In this document: piece by piece, positions 6,065 through 11,912 of the stretch
Layout: every line of letters starts with the position of its first letter
How positions within the stretch are numbered: the first letter of the stretch is position 1
NCBI GenBank assembly: GCA_905215595.1
Contig: CAJMQZ010000057.1
Coordinates: 1 to 12,756 of the forward strand
Origin: an uncultured bacterium
GTDB lineage: Bacteria > Bacillota > Clostridia > Oscillospirales > Ruminococcaceae
Length of the DNA stretch: 12,756 nucleotides
Reading direction: 5' to 3'
Notes under the pieces: generated by a model
Told to the model about the DNA's origin: nothing
Seen by the model: the letters and a program-made list of their open reading frames with translations, nothing else
Database searches by the model: none
Translations under genes and position numbers: made by a program

Positions 6065-7234
6065 TTATCTCGCTCTGTACGCTGATGTCTTGGATAAAGC
6101 GCATACCGTTTCGATATGCTCCGTATGCGGGAACATATCCACCGGGGTAAAGCCATCGGCCTTATAGCCCAGCTTTGTCAGGGTGGCAAGGTCGCGGGCG
6201 AGGGTGACGGGATTGCAGCTGACGTAGACCACCCGCTTCGGTGTCATGCGGGCCACACTGGCAAGAAATTCCGGGGTGGAGCCCTCGCGCGGGGGGTCCA
6301 TAAAGATCACGTCTGCCTTCTCCCCTGCTGCGGCCGCTTCGCGGATCCAGCGGGTGGCGTCGGCGGCAAAGAAGCGGGCATTCTTTACGCCGTTGTGTCT
6401 TGCGTTGCCAATGGCATCCTGCACGGCGTCCCGGTTCAGCTCCACGCCCACCACCTGCTTTGCATGGTCGGCGGCGGTCAGGCCGATGGTGCCAATGCCG
6501 CAGTAGGCATCCAGCACTACCTCCTTGCCGGTCAGCTTTGCAGCTTCCACCGCAAGGCCGTACAGCACTTCGGTCTGGGCATGATTGATTTGATAAAAGC
6601 TGCGCGGGCTGATGGCGTAGGTCTTGCCGCAGAGGGTGTCCAGAATGAACCCCTTGCCGTACAGCACCTTTTCCGCTTCGCCCAGCACCACGCTGGTCTT
6701 GCGGCCGTTCACGTTCTGCACCACGGTGGTCACGGTCACGCCGCGCTGCGCCGCCTCAGCCAGCAGCGCCTTTACAAAGTTCTTTGCGCCCGGCAGCACC
6801 GGCTGCGCCGTCACCAGCACCACCATCACCTGCCCGGTGGCTACGCCCCGCCGCAGCAAACAGTGGCGCACAAGGCCGGTGCCCTTGTCCTCGTCGTAGG
6901 GCTGGTAGCGGCAGGCATTGGCGGCAGCACGCACCGCCTGCATGGTCTTGTCCAGCACCTCGTCCTGCAGCAGGCAGCTTTCCACCGGCAGCACCTTGTG
7001 GCTGTTTGCCGCGTAGATGCCGGAGGTCAGTTTTCCACCAAAGCCGGGAGCAAAGGTGGAAATCACCTTATTGCGGTAGTGGTAGGGCTGCTCCATGCCC
7101 CGGATGGGGTGCACCGGGCCGTATTTGCCCACAAGAGCACGCACTTTTTCTTCCTTCTGTTTCAGCTGCGCGGCATAGTCCAGCCCCAGCAGGGGGCAGC
7201 CGCCGCAGTTTTTGGCACGCAGTTTGCAATCCAT
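6065..7234 (-). CDS. rlmD: 23S rRNA (uracil-C5)-methyltransferase, RlmD/RlmCD type, TRAM-less
   Basis: A 389-residue SAM-dependent RNA methyltransferase of the TrmA/RlmD family, which makes 5-methyluridine in 23S rRNA (positions 1939 and/or 747 by E. coli numbering). Iron-sulfur cluster cysteines are C3, C10, C13 and C87. SAM binding is at LDAYCGIGTIGL (241-252) and VVGVELN (261-267); DPPREG is at 313-318; the catalytic nucleophile is C340 in YVSCNPVTLARDL; and the probable general base is E375 in FPHTEHIETV. The protein starts directly at the cluster, so the N-terminal TRAM domain usual in this family (about 60 residues) is missing. The ATG at 7234-7232 follows AAGGAAG. It heads an operon with the diguanylate cyclase 6 bases downstream, driven by a recognisable promoter. 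It might alternatively modify tRNA or a single rRNA site; sequence alone does not settle the target. Confidence 0.92.
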   Translation of the reverse strand: MDCKLRAKNCGGCPLLGLDYAAQLKQKEEKVRALVGKYGPVHPIRGMEQPYHYRNKVISTFAPGFGGKLTSGIYAANSHKVLPVESCLLQDEVLDKTMQAVRAAANACRYQPYDEDKGTGLVRHCLLRRGVATGQVMVVLVTAQPVLPGAKNFVKALLAEAAQRGVTVTTVVQNVNGRKTSVVLGEAEKVLYGKGFILDTLCGKTYAISPRSFYQINHAQTEVLYGLAVEAAKLTGKEVVLDAYCGIGTIGLTAADHAKQVVGVELNRDAVQDAIGNARHNGVKNARFFAADATRWIREAAAAGEKADVIFMDPPREGSTPEFLASVARMTPKRVVYVSCNPVTLARDLATLTKLGYKADGFTPVDMFPHTEHIETVCALSKTSAYRAR

Positions 7235-7272
7235 GGCAGTTTCTTCCTTTATATAACAGATACTCTCTTTTC

Positions 7273-7301
7273 AGGATATCACAGGGCAGGGCGGATTGCA
7301 A
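7273..7301 (-). promoter_or_regulatory. Promoter of the rlmD-diguanylate cyclase operon
   Basis: On the minus strand TTGCAA (7301-7296), 17 bases, TATCCT (7278-7273), with TGA directly upstream of the -10, an extended -10 element. The start would be near 7266, about 32 bases before the rlmD ATG. Confidence 0.55.
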
Positions 7302-7348
7302 CTGCAAGCCGGGGCGATTTTTGCAGTTTTCTTTTTTACCGCCGGGGC

Positions 7349-7377
7349 TTTACTTTCCCGCGATGATTTGCCATAAT
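7349..7377 (+). promoter_or_regulatory. Promoter of the ROK kinase gene
   Basis: TTTACT (7349-7354), 17 bases, CATAAT (7372-7377). The start would be near 7384, giving a leader of about 30 bases that contains GGGAGG (7401-7406). Confidence 0.6.
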
Positions 7378-7414
7378 AGGGACAGAAAACGACCGTTTAC
7401 GGGAGGGCAACAAG

Positions 7415-8335
7415 ATGAAGATCATGGTTTTTGATGTAGGCGGCACCGAGATCAAATACTCGGTCATGGATGAGCAAATGCACCGCACGGACAGCGGCGC
7501 GGTGCCCACGCCGCAGGATACGCAGGCGCAGTTTCTGGATACGGTCTACCGGCTGTATGCGCCCCATAAGGACGAGGTGACCGGCATTGCCATGGCGCTG
7601 CCGGGCTTTGTGGATAACCGCACCGGCTATGTTTCCAACGGCGGAGCGCTGCTGTACAACACCGCCACCCCGGTGGGGCAGCTGCTGACAGAAAAGTGCA
7701 GCTGTCCTGTCATACTGGAAAACGACGGCAAGGCCGCCGCCATGGCAGAGCTGGCAAACGGCGCGCTGAAAGGCTGCTGCAATGCTGCGGTGTTCATCAT
7801 CGGCACCGGCGTGGGCGGCGGCATCATCGCCAACGGACAGCTGGTGCGCGGGGTGCACTTTACCGCCGGAGAGTACAGCTTTGTCAACACCAACGTCGAG
7901 GCGTGGGACGCCCCGGACCAGAACATGGCCTGCCAGTGCAGCACCAGCAACCTGCTCAAATGGTACCGCGCCCGCAAGGCGCTGCCGGAAAACGCCCCGC
8001 TGAACGGACGCAGCTTTTTTGCCGCCGCCAATGCCGGAGAGCCGGAAGCCTTAGAGGTGCTGCGGCGGTTCTGCCACGCGGTGGCGGTGCAGATCTACAA
8101 CCTGACCGTTCTGCTGGATGTGGAAAAGGTGGCCATCGGCGGCGGCATCAGCAAGCAGCCCCTGCTGCTGGAAAGCCTGCGCAGCGCCTACGATGGTCTG
8201 TACGCCTCCCGGGCGGGACAAGCTTACATGGAGGGCTTACCCCGCTGCCAGATCGTGCCCTGTGCCTTCAGCAGTGAAGCCAATCAGGTAGGCGTTGCCG
8301 CCGCATATTTTGAAGCCATGCAGAAAAAATGTTGA
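7415..8335 (+). CDS. ROK-family protein, probable sugar kinase
   Basis: A 306-residue cytoplasmic protein of the ROK (repressor, ORF, kinase) family with the ASKHA fold. It has the N-terminal phosphate-binding motif FDVGGTEIKYS (6-16), the catalytic base Asp104 in ENDGKAAAMAEL, the adenosine-loop IGTGVGGGIIANGQLVRG (129-146) and AGEYSF (151-156). There is no N-terminal helix-turn-helix, so it is an enzyme rather than a repressor. The canonical zinc signature C-x-C-G-x2-G-C is not present: only CQC (173-175) remains, followed by STSNLL, as in some beta-glucoside and N-acetylmannosamine-type kinases. The substrate (glucose, a beta-glucoside or an amino sugar) is undetermined. The ATG at 7415 has GGGAGG upstream. 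The next gene has its own promoter whose -35 overlaps this gene's TGA. Confidence 0.88.
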   Translation: MKIMVFDVGGTEIKYSVMDEQMHRTDSGAVPTPQDTQAQFLDTVYRLYAPHKDEVTGIAMALPGFVDNRTGYVSNGGALLYNTATPVGQLLTEKCSCPVILENDGKAAAMAELANGALKGCCNAAVFIIGTGVGGGIIANGQLVRGVHFTAGEYSFVNTNVEAWDAPDQNMACQCSTSNLLKWYRARKALPENAPLNGRSFFAAANAGEPEALEVLRRFCHAVAVQIYNLTVLLDVEKVAIGGGISKQPLLLESLRSAYDGLYASRAGQAYMEGLPRCQIVPCAFSSEANQVGVAAAYFEAMQKKC

Positions 8336-8360
8336 TTTTCAGCCGATTTCATGGTACTAT
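8332..8360 (+). promoter_or_regulatory. Promoter of the DUF4430 lipoprotein/ECF-S operon
   Basis: TTGATT (8332-8337), 17 bases, TACTAT (8355-8360). The -35 contains the ROK stop codon (8333-8335). The -10 context GGTACTATA is identical to that in front of the AraC gene (190-198). Confidence 0.65.
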
Positions 8361-8410
8361 ATCTGCCATGCGTTCTGCACGCAAAACACGAAACAAGGAG
8401 ATCTTGAACC

Positions 8411-8872
8411 ATGAACTACCTGCATAAATTTTCCGTTCTGACCCTCAGTGCTGTGCTGTCCGTCTGCCTGCTGGCAGGCTGCGGCGCTTCCGCTTCCTCT
8501 ACCGCTTCCAGCGCAGCCTCCTCTGTGGCTTCTTCTGTGGCCGCTTCCGAGGCTGCTTCTTCCGCTGCCAGTAAGGCACAGGCCACGGTGGAGTTCACCG
8601 TTACCGCTGCGGACGGCAGCGTTTCCAGCGTACTGCTGAACGTGACCGACGGCGAAAAGCTGAGCACCGCGCTGGCCGAGGCCGGGATCATCAGTCAGGA
8701 AGAGGCTGATGCCGGCTTTGTGACCACCGTGAACGGCGAGACTGCCGACTATGATAAGGATCAGGCATGGTGGTGTCTGACCGACGCTGCCGGTGAGATG
8801 ACCACCGTGGGCGTGGCCGACATTGAACTCCACGACGGTGACAGCTATGCCTTTACCTACACCAAGGGGTAA
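8411..8872 (+). CDS. DUF4430-domain lipoprotein (transcobalamin-like C-terminal domain)
   Basis: A 153-residue surface lipoprotein. Residues 1-23 are a lipoprotein signal peptide, with lipobox LAGC giving lipidated Cys24. Residues 25-57 are an almost pure Ala/Ser/Val linker that would space the domain from the membrane. Residues 58-153 form one compact domain (ATVEFTVTAADGS, then GEKLSTALAEAGII, VTTVNGETADYDKDQAWWCLTD, ending GDSYAFTYTKG) matching the DUF4430 pattern. This fold is related to the C-terminal cobalamin-binding domain of animal transcobalamin and intrinsic factor and to SLBB domains. The ligand is not established for bacterial members. AAGGAG lies about 10 bases before the ATG. 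The downstream ECF-S-like gene begins 7 bases after the stop, indicating one operon and a probable capture-and-import pairing (inference). Confidence 0.85.
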   Translation: MNYLHKFSVLTLSAVLSVCLLAGCGASASSTASSAASSVASSVAASEAASSAASKAQATVEFTVTAADGSVSSVLLNVTDGEKLSTALAEAGIISQEEADAGFVTTVNGETADYDKDQAWWCLTDAAGEMTTVGVADIELHDGDSYAFTYTKG

Positions 8873-8879
8873 AAAGCCA

Positions 8880-9386
8880 GTGGCGCTGCATACCCGGGTG
8901 CTGCGGCTGGTGCTCAGCGGCCTGATGGGCGCACTGCTGGTGGTGAGCAAGCAGGCCATGAGCGGTCTGCCCAATCTGGAGCCGGTAAGCCTGCTCATCA
9001 TCCTGTTTGCACTGGAACTGCCCCGGGAGACGCCCGGCGCCATCACGGTATTCATTCTGCTGCAAGGCGTGCTGTACGGCTTTGGTCTGTGGTGGGTGAT
9101 GTACCTGTATGTGTGGTATCTGCTGGCGCTGCTGGCATGGCTGCTGCGCCGCATGGACAGTGCCTTTTTCTGGGCGGTGTTCAGCGGGCTGTACGGCCTG
9201 TGCTTCGGCGGGCTGTGCGCGGCGGTGTATCTGTTTGCCAAAACGCCCGCCTTTGCCCTGAGCTGGTGGCTCAGCGGCCTGAGCTACGATGCAATGCACG
9301 GCGTTGGCAATTTTGTGCTGATGCTGCTGCTCTACCGCCCGCTGCGCCGTGCGCTGCAAATGGCAAAAAAGCAGCTGCGAATTTAA
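8880..9386 (+). CDS. ECF-transporter S-component-like membrane protein
   Basis: A protein of 168 residues with five to six hydrophobic helices (roughly 6-24, 34-48, 53-72, 73-91, 97-120, 139-153). The features NLEPVSLLIILFAL, the helix around GFGLWWVMYLYVW, GLYGLCFGGLCAAVYLF and the terminal SYDAMHGVGNFVLMLLLYRPL are what I expect of a Clostridial ECF S component, the substrate-binding membrane subunit that docks with shared EcfA/A'/T. None of the energising subunits is in this window, so it would depend on a module encoded elsewhere. The frame is open back to an ATG at 8823 (and another at 8847) inside the lipoprotein gene. I prefer GTG at 8880, which has AAGGGG (8864-8869) upstream and avoids a 50-base overlap and a polar extension. 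The substrate may be a cobamide or other cofactor, by association only. Confidence 0.75.
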   Translation: MALHTRVLRLVLSGLMGALLVVSKQAMSGLPNLEPVSLLIILFALELPRETPGAITVFILLQGVLYGFGLWWVMYLYVWYLLALLAWLLRRMDSAFFWAVFSGLYGLCFGGLCAAVYLFAKTPAFALSWWLSGLSYDAMHGVGNFVLMLLLYRPLRRALQMAKKQLRI

Positions 9387-9395
9387 CAAGATTAT

Positions 9396-9440
9396 AAAAA
9401 CAGTGAGGCTACTGCAAAATGCAGTAGCCTCGCTGTTTTT
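9396..9440. terminator. Strong bidirectional intrinsic terminator
   Basis: A 20-bp stem (9396-9415 with 9421-9440, a single G-T wobble) around a 5-base loop. AAAAA begins and TTTTT ends the palindrome, so both directions have a U-tract. It ends the ECF-S-like operon on the plus strand and folC on the minus strand; its right end overlaps the folC stop codon. Confidence 0.9.
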
Positions 9441-10713
9441 ATGCTTTATTTATTTTGGCAAAGGCCTGCCGGACATCGCCGGAGAAATACAGCGTGCCCA
9501 GTGCGCACACCGGGCCTTCGCCGCCCAGTTCTTCCGCACGCGCTACACCGGCCTCGATGCTGTCCACAGCCTCGGCGGTGCAGCCGTAGGCGCGGATATG
9601 CTCCGCCAGCGTCTGCGCCGGCATGGCGCGGGGGTTGTGCGCCGTCACGGTCACGAACCGCTCGGCCAGCGGTGCCAGCAGCGCCAGCATCTCGTCCACA
9701 TCCTTGTCAGCCATAATGCTGACCAGAAAGACGAATTTCTGCCCGGGGAAGCGGTCTTTCAGACTCTGCACTGTGGCGCGCATCCCGTGGGCGTTGTGGC
9801 TGCCGTCCAGCACAAAGGCCGGGCTGTGGCGCAGCAACTCAAAGCGTCCGGGCCAGCTTACCTGCTCCAGTCCGGTGCGGATGGCGCTTTCCGGGATGTT
9901 CCAGCCCTGCTGCCGCAGCACCCGCAGGGCGGTGATGGCCAGCGCGGCGTTGCGGGGCTGATAGCTGCCGATGAGCGGCAGGCGCACCCCGTCCAGCCCG
10001 TCAAAGCTGAAGGTAACTGCGTCCAGATCCCCGCCGGTGATTTGCAGCTTTGCAAAGTCCACCTCCGTAAAGGGAGCGTGCTGCTGTGCCGCCACCCGGC
10101 GCAGCACGGCGTCTGCCTCCGGTGCGCCGCCGTAGCTCACCACCGGGCAGCCCGGCTTGATGATGCCGGCCTTGGCGGCGGCAATATCCGCCAGTGTAGG
10201 GCCCAGCTCTTTGACGTGATCCATGCCCAGTGCGGTGATCACCGCGCAGGCAGGCTTTTCGATGACGTTGGTGGAATCCAGCGTGCCGCCAAGCCCCACC
10301 TCCAGCACCACGATATCACACTGCTGCTGCGCAAAATAGAGCATTCCCAGTGCGGTGATGATCTCGAACTCGGTGGGCACATCCTCCATGGCATCGGCGG
10401 CGGGCTTTACCTGCTCCACCAGTTTCACCAGTGCTTCGTCCGGGATCTGCTGCCCGTTGATCTGGATGCGCTCGTTGAAGCGGTTGATGAAGGGCGAGGT
10501 ATACAGCCCCACCCGGTAACCGGCGGCTTGCAGGCAGGAAGCCAGCATTGCTGCCGTGCTGCCCTTGCCGTTGGTGCCCGCCACATGGACGAATTGCAGC
10601 TTTTTGTGCGGGTCGCCCAGTGCCGCCAGCAGGGTGCGGGTACGGGTAAGCCCTGGCTTATGCCCCGCCCACTGCACCGCGTGGATGTATTCCATTGCCT
10701 GTTCGTAGTTCAT
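9439..10713 (-). CDS. folC: Folylpolyglutamate synthase (bifunctional folylpolyglutamate/dihydrofolate synthase family)
   Basis: A 424-residue Mur-ligase-fold enzyme that adds glutamate to tetrahydrofolates (and in some bacteria to dihydropteroate), trapping folate in the cytoplasm. Motifs: P-loop VAGTNGKGSTAAM (44-56), YTSPFINRFNERIQING (71-87), EVGLGGTLDSTNV (138-150), the MDH motif (His166) and KAGIIKPG (181-188) with the lysine that is carbamylated in this family. The C-terminal glutamate-ligase domain contains VLDGSHNAHG. The length is normal. The ATG at 10713-10711 follows GAGG. It lies downstream of folT on the same strand, 238 bases away, with a palindromic repeat in between. Whether it belongs to the THF-riboswitch transcript or has its own promoter is not clear; I saw no convincing -35/-10 close to it. 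No other folate biosynthesis gene is in view. Confidence 0.95.
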   Translation of the reverse strand: MNYEQAMEYIHAVQWAGHKPGLTRTRTLLAALGDPHKKLQFVHVAGTNGKGSTAAMLASCLQAAGYRVGLYTSPFINRFNERIQINGQQIPDEALVKLVEQVKPAADAMEDVPTEFEIITALGMLYFAQQQCDIVVLEVGLGGTLDSTNVIEKPACAVITALGMDHVKELGPTLADIAAAKAGIIKPGCPVVSYGGAPEADAVLRRVAAQQHAPFTEVDFAKLQITGGDLDAVTFSFDGLDGVRLPLIGSYQPRNAALAITALRVLRQQGWNIPESAIRTGLEQVSWPGRFELLRHSPAFVLDGSHNAHGMRATVQSLKDRFPGQKFVFLVSIMADKDVDEMLALLAPLAERFVTVTAHNPRAMPAQTLAEHIRAYGCTAEAVDSIEAGVARAEELGGEGPVCALGTLYFSGDVRQAFAKINKA

Positions 10714-10788
10714 AGATACTGCCTCGATTCAAGATCACGATTTAGAATGTGCTCCAACCGCATTTTCACGGGAGGGCGGAGCTGCGGG

Positions 10789-10925
10789 ACACCCCTTCCG
10801 TCATCGCCTGCGGCGATGACACCTTCCCCAAGGGGACGGCTTTTGGCGGTAGCGGCAAAGTTTCCGGCATAGCTCAAAGGCGTCCCCTTGGGGGAGCTGC
10901 TGAGCGCAGCGAAGCTGAGGGGGTT
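10789..10925. repeat. GC-rich palindromic interspersed repeat element
   Basis: An approximately 137-bp element with nested inverted repeats. The outer ends ACCCCT and AGGGGGT pair. Inside are a perfect 9-bp hairpin (10800-10808 with 10812-10820, loop TGC), a long-range arm (10822-10837 with 10882-10897, around CCCCAAGGGGAC) and a small hairpin (GCTGC-N5-GCAGC, 10896-10910). It has no coding potential. I associate such 'CCCCTTGGGGGAGCTG...' elements with dispersed repeats in Faecalibacterium-like genomes, from memory and unchecked. It separates folT from folC. Confidence 0.6.
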
Positions 10926-10926
10926 C

Positions 10927-10948
10927 ATTCTCTGCAAGCTGAGAGAAT
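10927..10948. repeat. Small inverted repeat just after the folT stop
   Basis: ATTCTCT-N8-AGAGAAT, a perfect 7-bp stem beginning 3 bases beyond the folT stop codon. It is not followed by a T-run on the folT strand, so it is a weak terminator at best; it may stabilise the folT mRNA 3' end. Confidence 0.35.
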
Positions 10949-10951
10949 CTC

Positions 10952-11464
10952 TTACTTCTTTGCCAGCTTCATCAGGCTGCGGTTTTCCAGCAGGATGCGC
11001 AGCAGCACAACGTTCACGGCGCTCAGGATGAGGGCATTAGGGATGCGCACCGCCAGCGTTGCCCACGGATAGCCGTAAAACAGGCGCAGCGCCAGCGAGG
11101 TGATGACCATGGAGCCCACAAAATGCCCCAGCAGCACGCTGGCTGCAAGCCGCAAATTTGTGGAAAGGCTGCTCAGCTTCTGCCATGCAAAGCCCGCCAC
11201 CAAGCCGATGGCACCCGCACCCAGCGTGATGAGCGGGTTGATGGCGTAGCCCGCCAGCACACCGCCGATGATATCGGCCACCGCGCCCACCGCAAAGCCT
11301 GCGCCGGGGCCGAACACCACCGCCGCCAGCAGCACCGGCAGACTGCCCAGATTGAACCGGACAAAACCGGTGGAGATGCTGAGCACCCGGCTGAACACGA
11401 TGCTCATAGCCACCAGCAAAGCCAGCATGGTCAGGGTACGCACCGAAGTTTTTTTGTCGTTCAT
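10952..11464 (-). CDS. folT: Folate ECF transporter S component FolT
   Basis: A 170-residue membrane protein with about six helices, the folate-specific substrate-binding subunit of an energy-coupling-factor transporter. The N-terminus MNDKKTSVRTLTMLALLVAM, then FSRVLSI and VRFNLGSLPVLLAAVVFGPGAGFAVGAVADIIG, matches the FolT family, including the SRVLSI and Arg-x-x-x-G-x-LP segments. The ATG at 11464-11462 is preceded by AAGGAGG (near 11475-11481). The frame stays open upstream to 11914, but that stretch is the promoter, riboswitch and terminator leader, so the longer version is wrong. Expression should fall when tetrahydrofolate is plentiful, through the upstream THF riboswitch. The energising EcfA/A'/T subunits are not in this window. 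The folC gene downstream supports a folate salvage role. Confidence 0.93.
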   Translation of the reverse strand: MNDKKTSVRTLTMLALLVAMSIVFSRVLSISTGFVRFNLGSLPVLLAAVVFGPGAGFAVGAVADIIGGVLAGYAINPLITLGAGAIGLVAGFAWQKLSSLSTNLRLAASVLLGHFVGSMVITSLALRLFYGYPWATLAVRIPNALILSAVNVVLLRILLENRSLMKLAKK

Positions 11465-11504
11465 TGTAGTCGTCCTCCTTAAAAAGGAACAGCAGGCAGG
11501 ACGC

Positions 11505-11546
11505 AAAAACGCCCTCCCCTGTGACAGACCGCACAAAGGAGGGCGT
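11505..11546 (-). terminator. folT: Intrinsic terminator of the folT leader (riboswitch expression platform)
   Basis: Read on the minus strand, a 15-bp stem (11546-11532 with 11523-11509, two G-U wobbles, loop of 8) ends in TTTTT, 25 bases before the folT ribosome binding site. It sits between the THF aptamer and the gene, so folate-controlled premature termination is the natural reading. Confidence 0.85.
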
Positions 11547-11573
11547 GAATTCCAACAACATTCACTTCCGGGC

Positions 11574-11599
11574 AAAAACCGCAGACGGCTCTCGCCTGC
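11574..11599 (-). terminator. Possible second, weaker terminator hairpin in the folT leader
   Basis: On the minus strand GCAGGC, a GAGA tetraloop and GCC-bulge-TGC form a short bulged stem followed by GGTTTTTG. It lies between the aptamer and the strong terminator. It could be a first termination point or part of the switching helix. Confidence 0.35.
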
Positions 11600-11611
11600 A
11601 CCCAAGTCCAT

Positions 11612-11712
11612 GCAGCAGCGGGATGCAGACCCTGCACCGCGGTCAATACCTTCGTCCGCAGCACAACTCCCCGTTGATGCGGCACTTAACGCGCAGGGTC
11701 TTACTCTGTTGA
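11612..11712 (-). ncRNA. Tetrahydrofolate (THF, folT-type) riboswitch
   Basis: The minus-strand leader carries the conserved core of the Firmicute THF riboswitch: AGAGTA, then GCGTTAAGTG (11692-11683), a central hairpin with CCGCA/TGCGG, ACGAAGG, CGCGGTG (11641-11635) and GCATCCCGCT. Helix P2 is a perfect 9-bp pairing of AGACCCTGC (11701-11693) with GCAGGGTCT (11635-11627). P1 pairs CAACAG (11712-11707) with CTGCTG (11618-11613) with one mismatch, and GGT-ATTG-ACC forms the small hairpin before CGCGGTG. The order and bases agree with the S. mutans folT aptamer as I remember it. It begins at the predicted transcription start and is followed by an intrinsic terminator and folT. Confidence 0.9.
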
Positions 11713-11719
11713 TGATGCC

Positions 11720-11748
11720 ATTATAATCCTTTTTTTGCTGCACTGCAA
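11720..11748 (-). promoter_or_regulatory. Sigma-A promoter of the THF riboswitch-folT transcript
   Basis: On the minus strand TTGCAG (11748-11743), 17 bases containing an A7 run, TATAAT (11725-11720). The predicted start near 11713 coincides with the 5' edge of the riboswitch P1 helix. Confidence 0.75.
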
Positions 11749-11767
11749 GCGCCCAAACAGACATCTT

Positions 11768-11865
11768 TGCCAAAGGAGCGTTTTTATTTTTGGCAGTGTT
11801 GTATAAACGTAGGACTTTTTCCTTCTGGTCTCCCTCTTTTCTTTTGGCGCAGAACGTGGTAAGAT
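11768..11865 (+). promoter_or_regulatory. Upstream region of the M3 peptidase gene, promoter uncertain
   Basis: This AT-rich stretch separates the folT promoter from the peptidase gene. A possible but poor promoter is TTTTCT (11837-11842), 17 bases, TAAGAT (11860-11865). An inverted repeat TGCCAA (11768-11773) and TTGGCA (11790-11795), 16 bases apart, lies upstream. I see no other gene or RNA in 11749-11912. Confidence 0.25.
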
Positions 11866-11912
11866 GAACACAAGATACCAAAGGGGAAACTGCCCCGGAA
11901 AGGAAATTTTCC

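Noticed and set aside
6116..7366. A 416-codon open frame opposite the rRNA methyltransferase
   Set aside because: It is the antisense shadow of an intact enzyme gene, with His/Gln-rich composition and no ribosome binding site.
8336..8410. A cobalamin riboswitch in front of the DUF4430 gene
   Set aside because: Only 75 bases are available, most taken by the promoter and ribosome binding site; a cobalamin aptamer is about 200 bases and its B12-box is not seen.
8490..8580. A tandem repeat or CRISPR-like array in the GCN/TCN-rich tract
   Set aside because: The repeats are irregular codon repeats within a coding frame for an Ala/Ser linker, with no spacers.
9349..10872. A 507-codon open frame on the plus strand opposite folC
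   Set aside because: It is antisense to a full-length folC with all motifs, and its translation is rich in His, Gln, Arg and Gly with no domain; high GC produces such shadows.
10789..10925. The palindromic element as a plain rho-independent terminator of folT
   Set aside because: The arms are nested over 137 bp, and no T-run follows on the folT strand, so it looks like a repeat element rather than a simple terminator.
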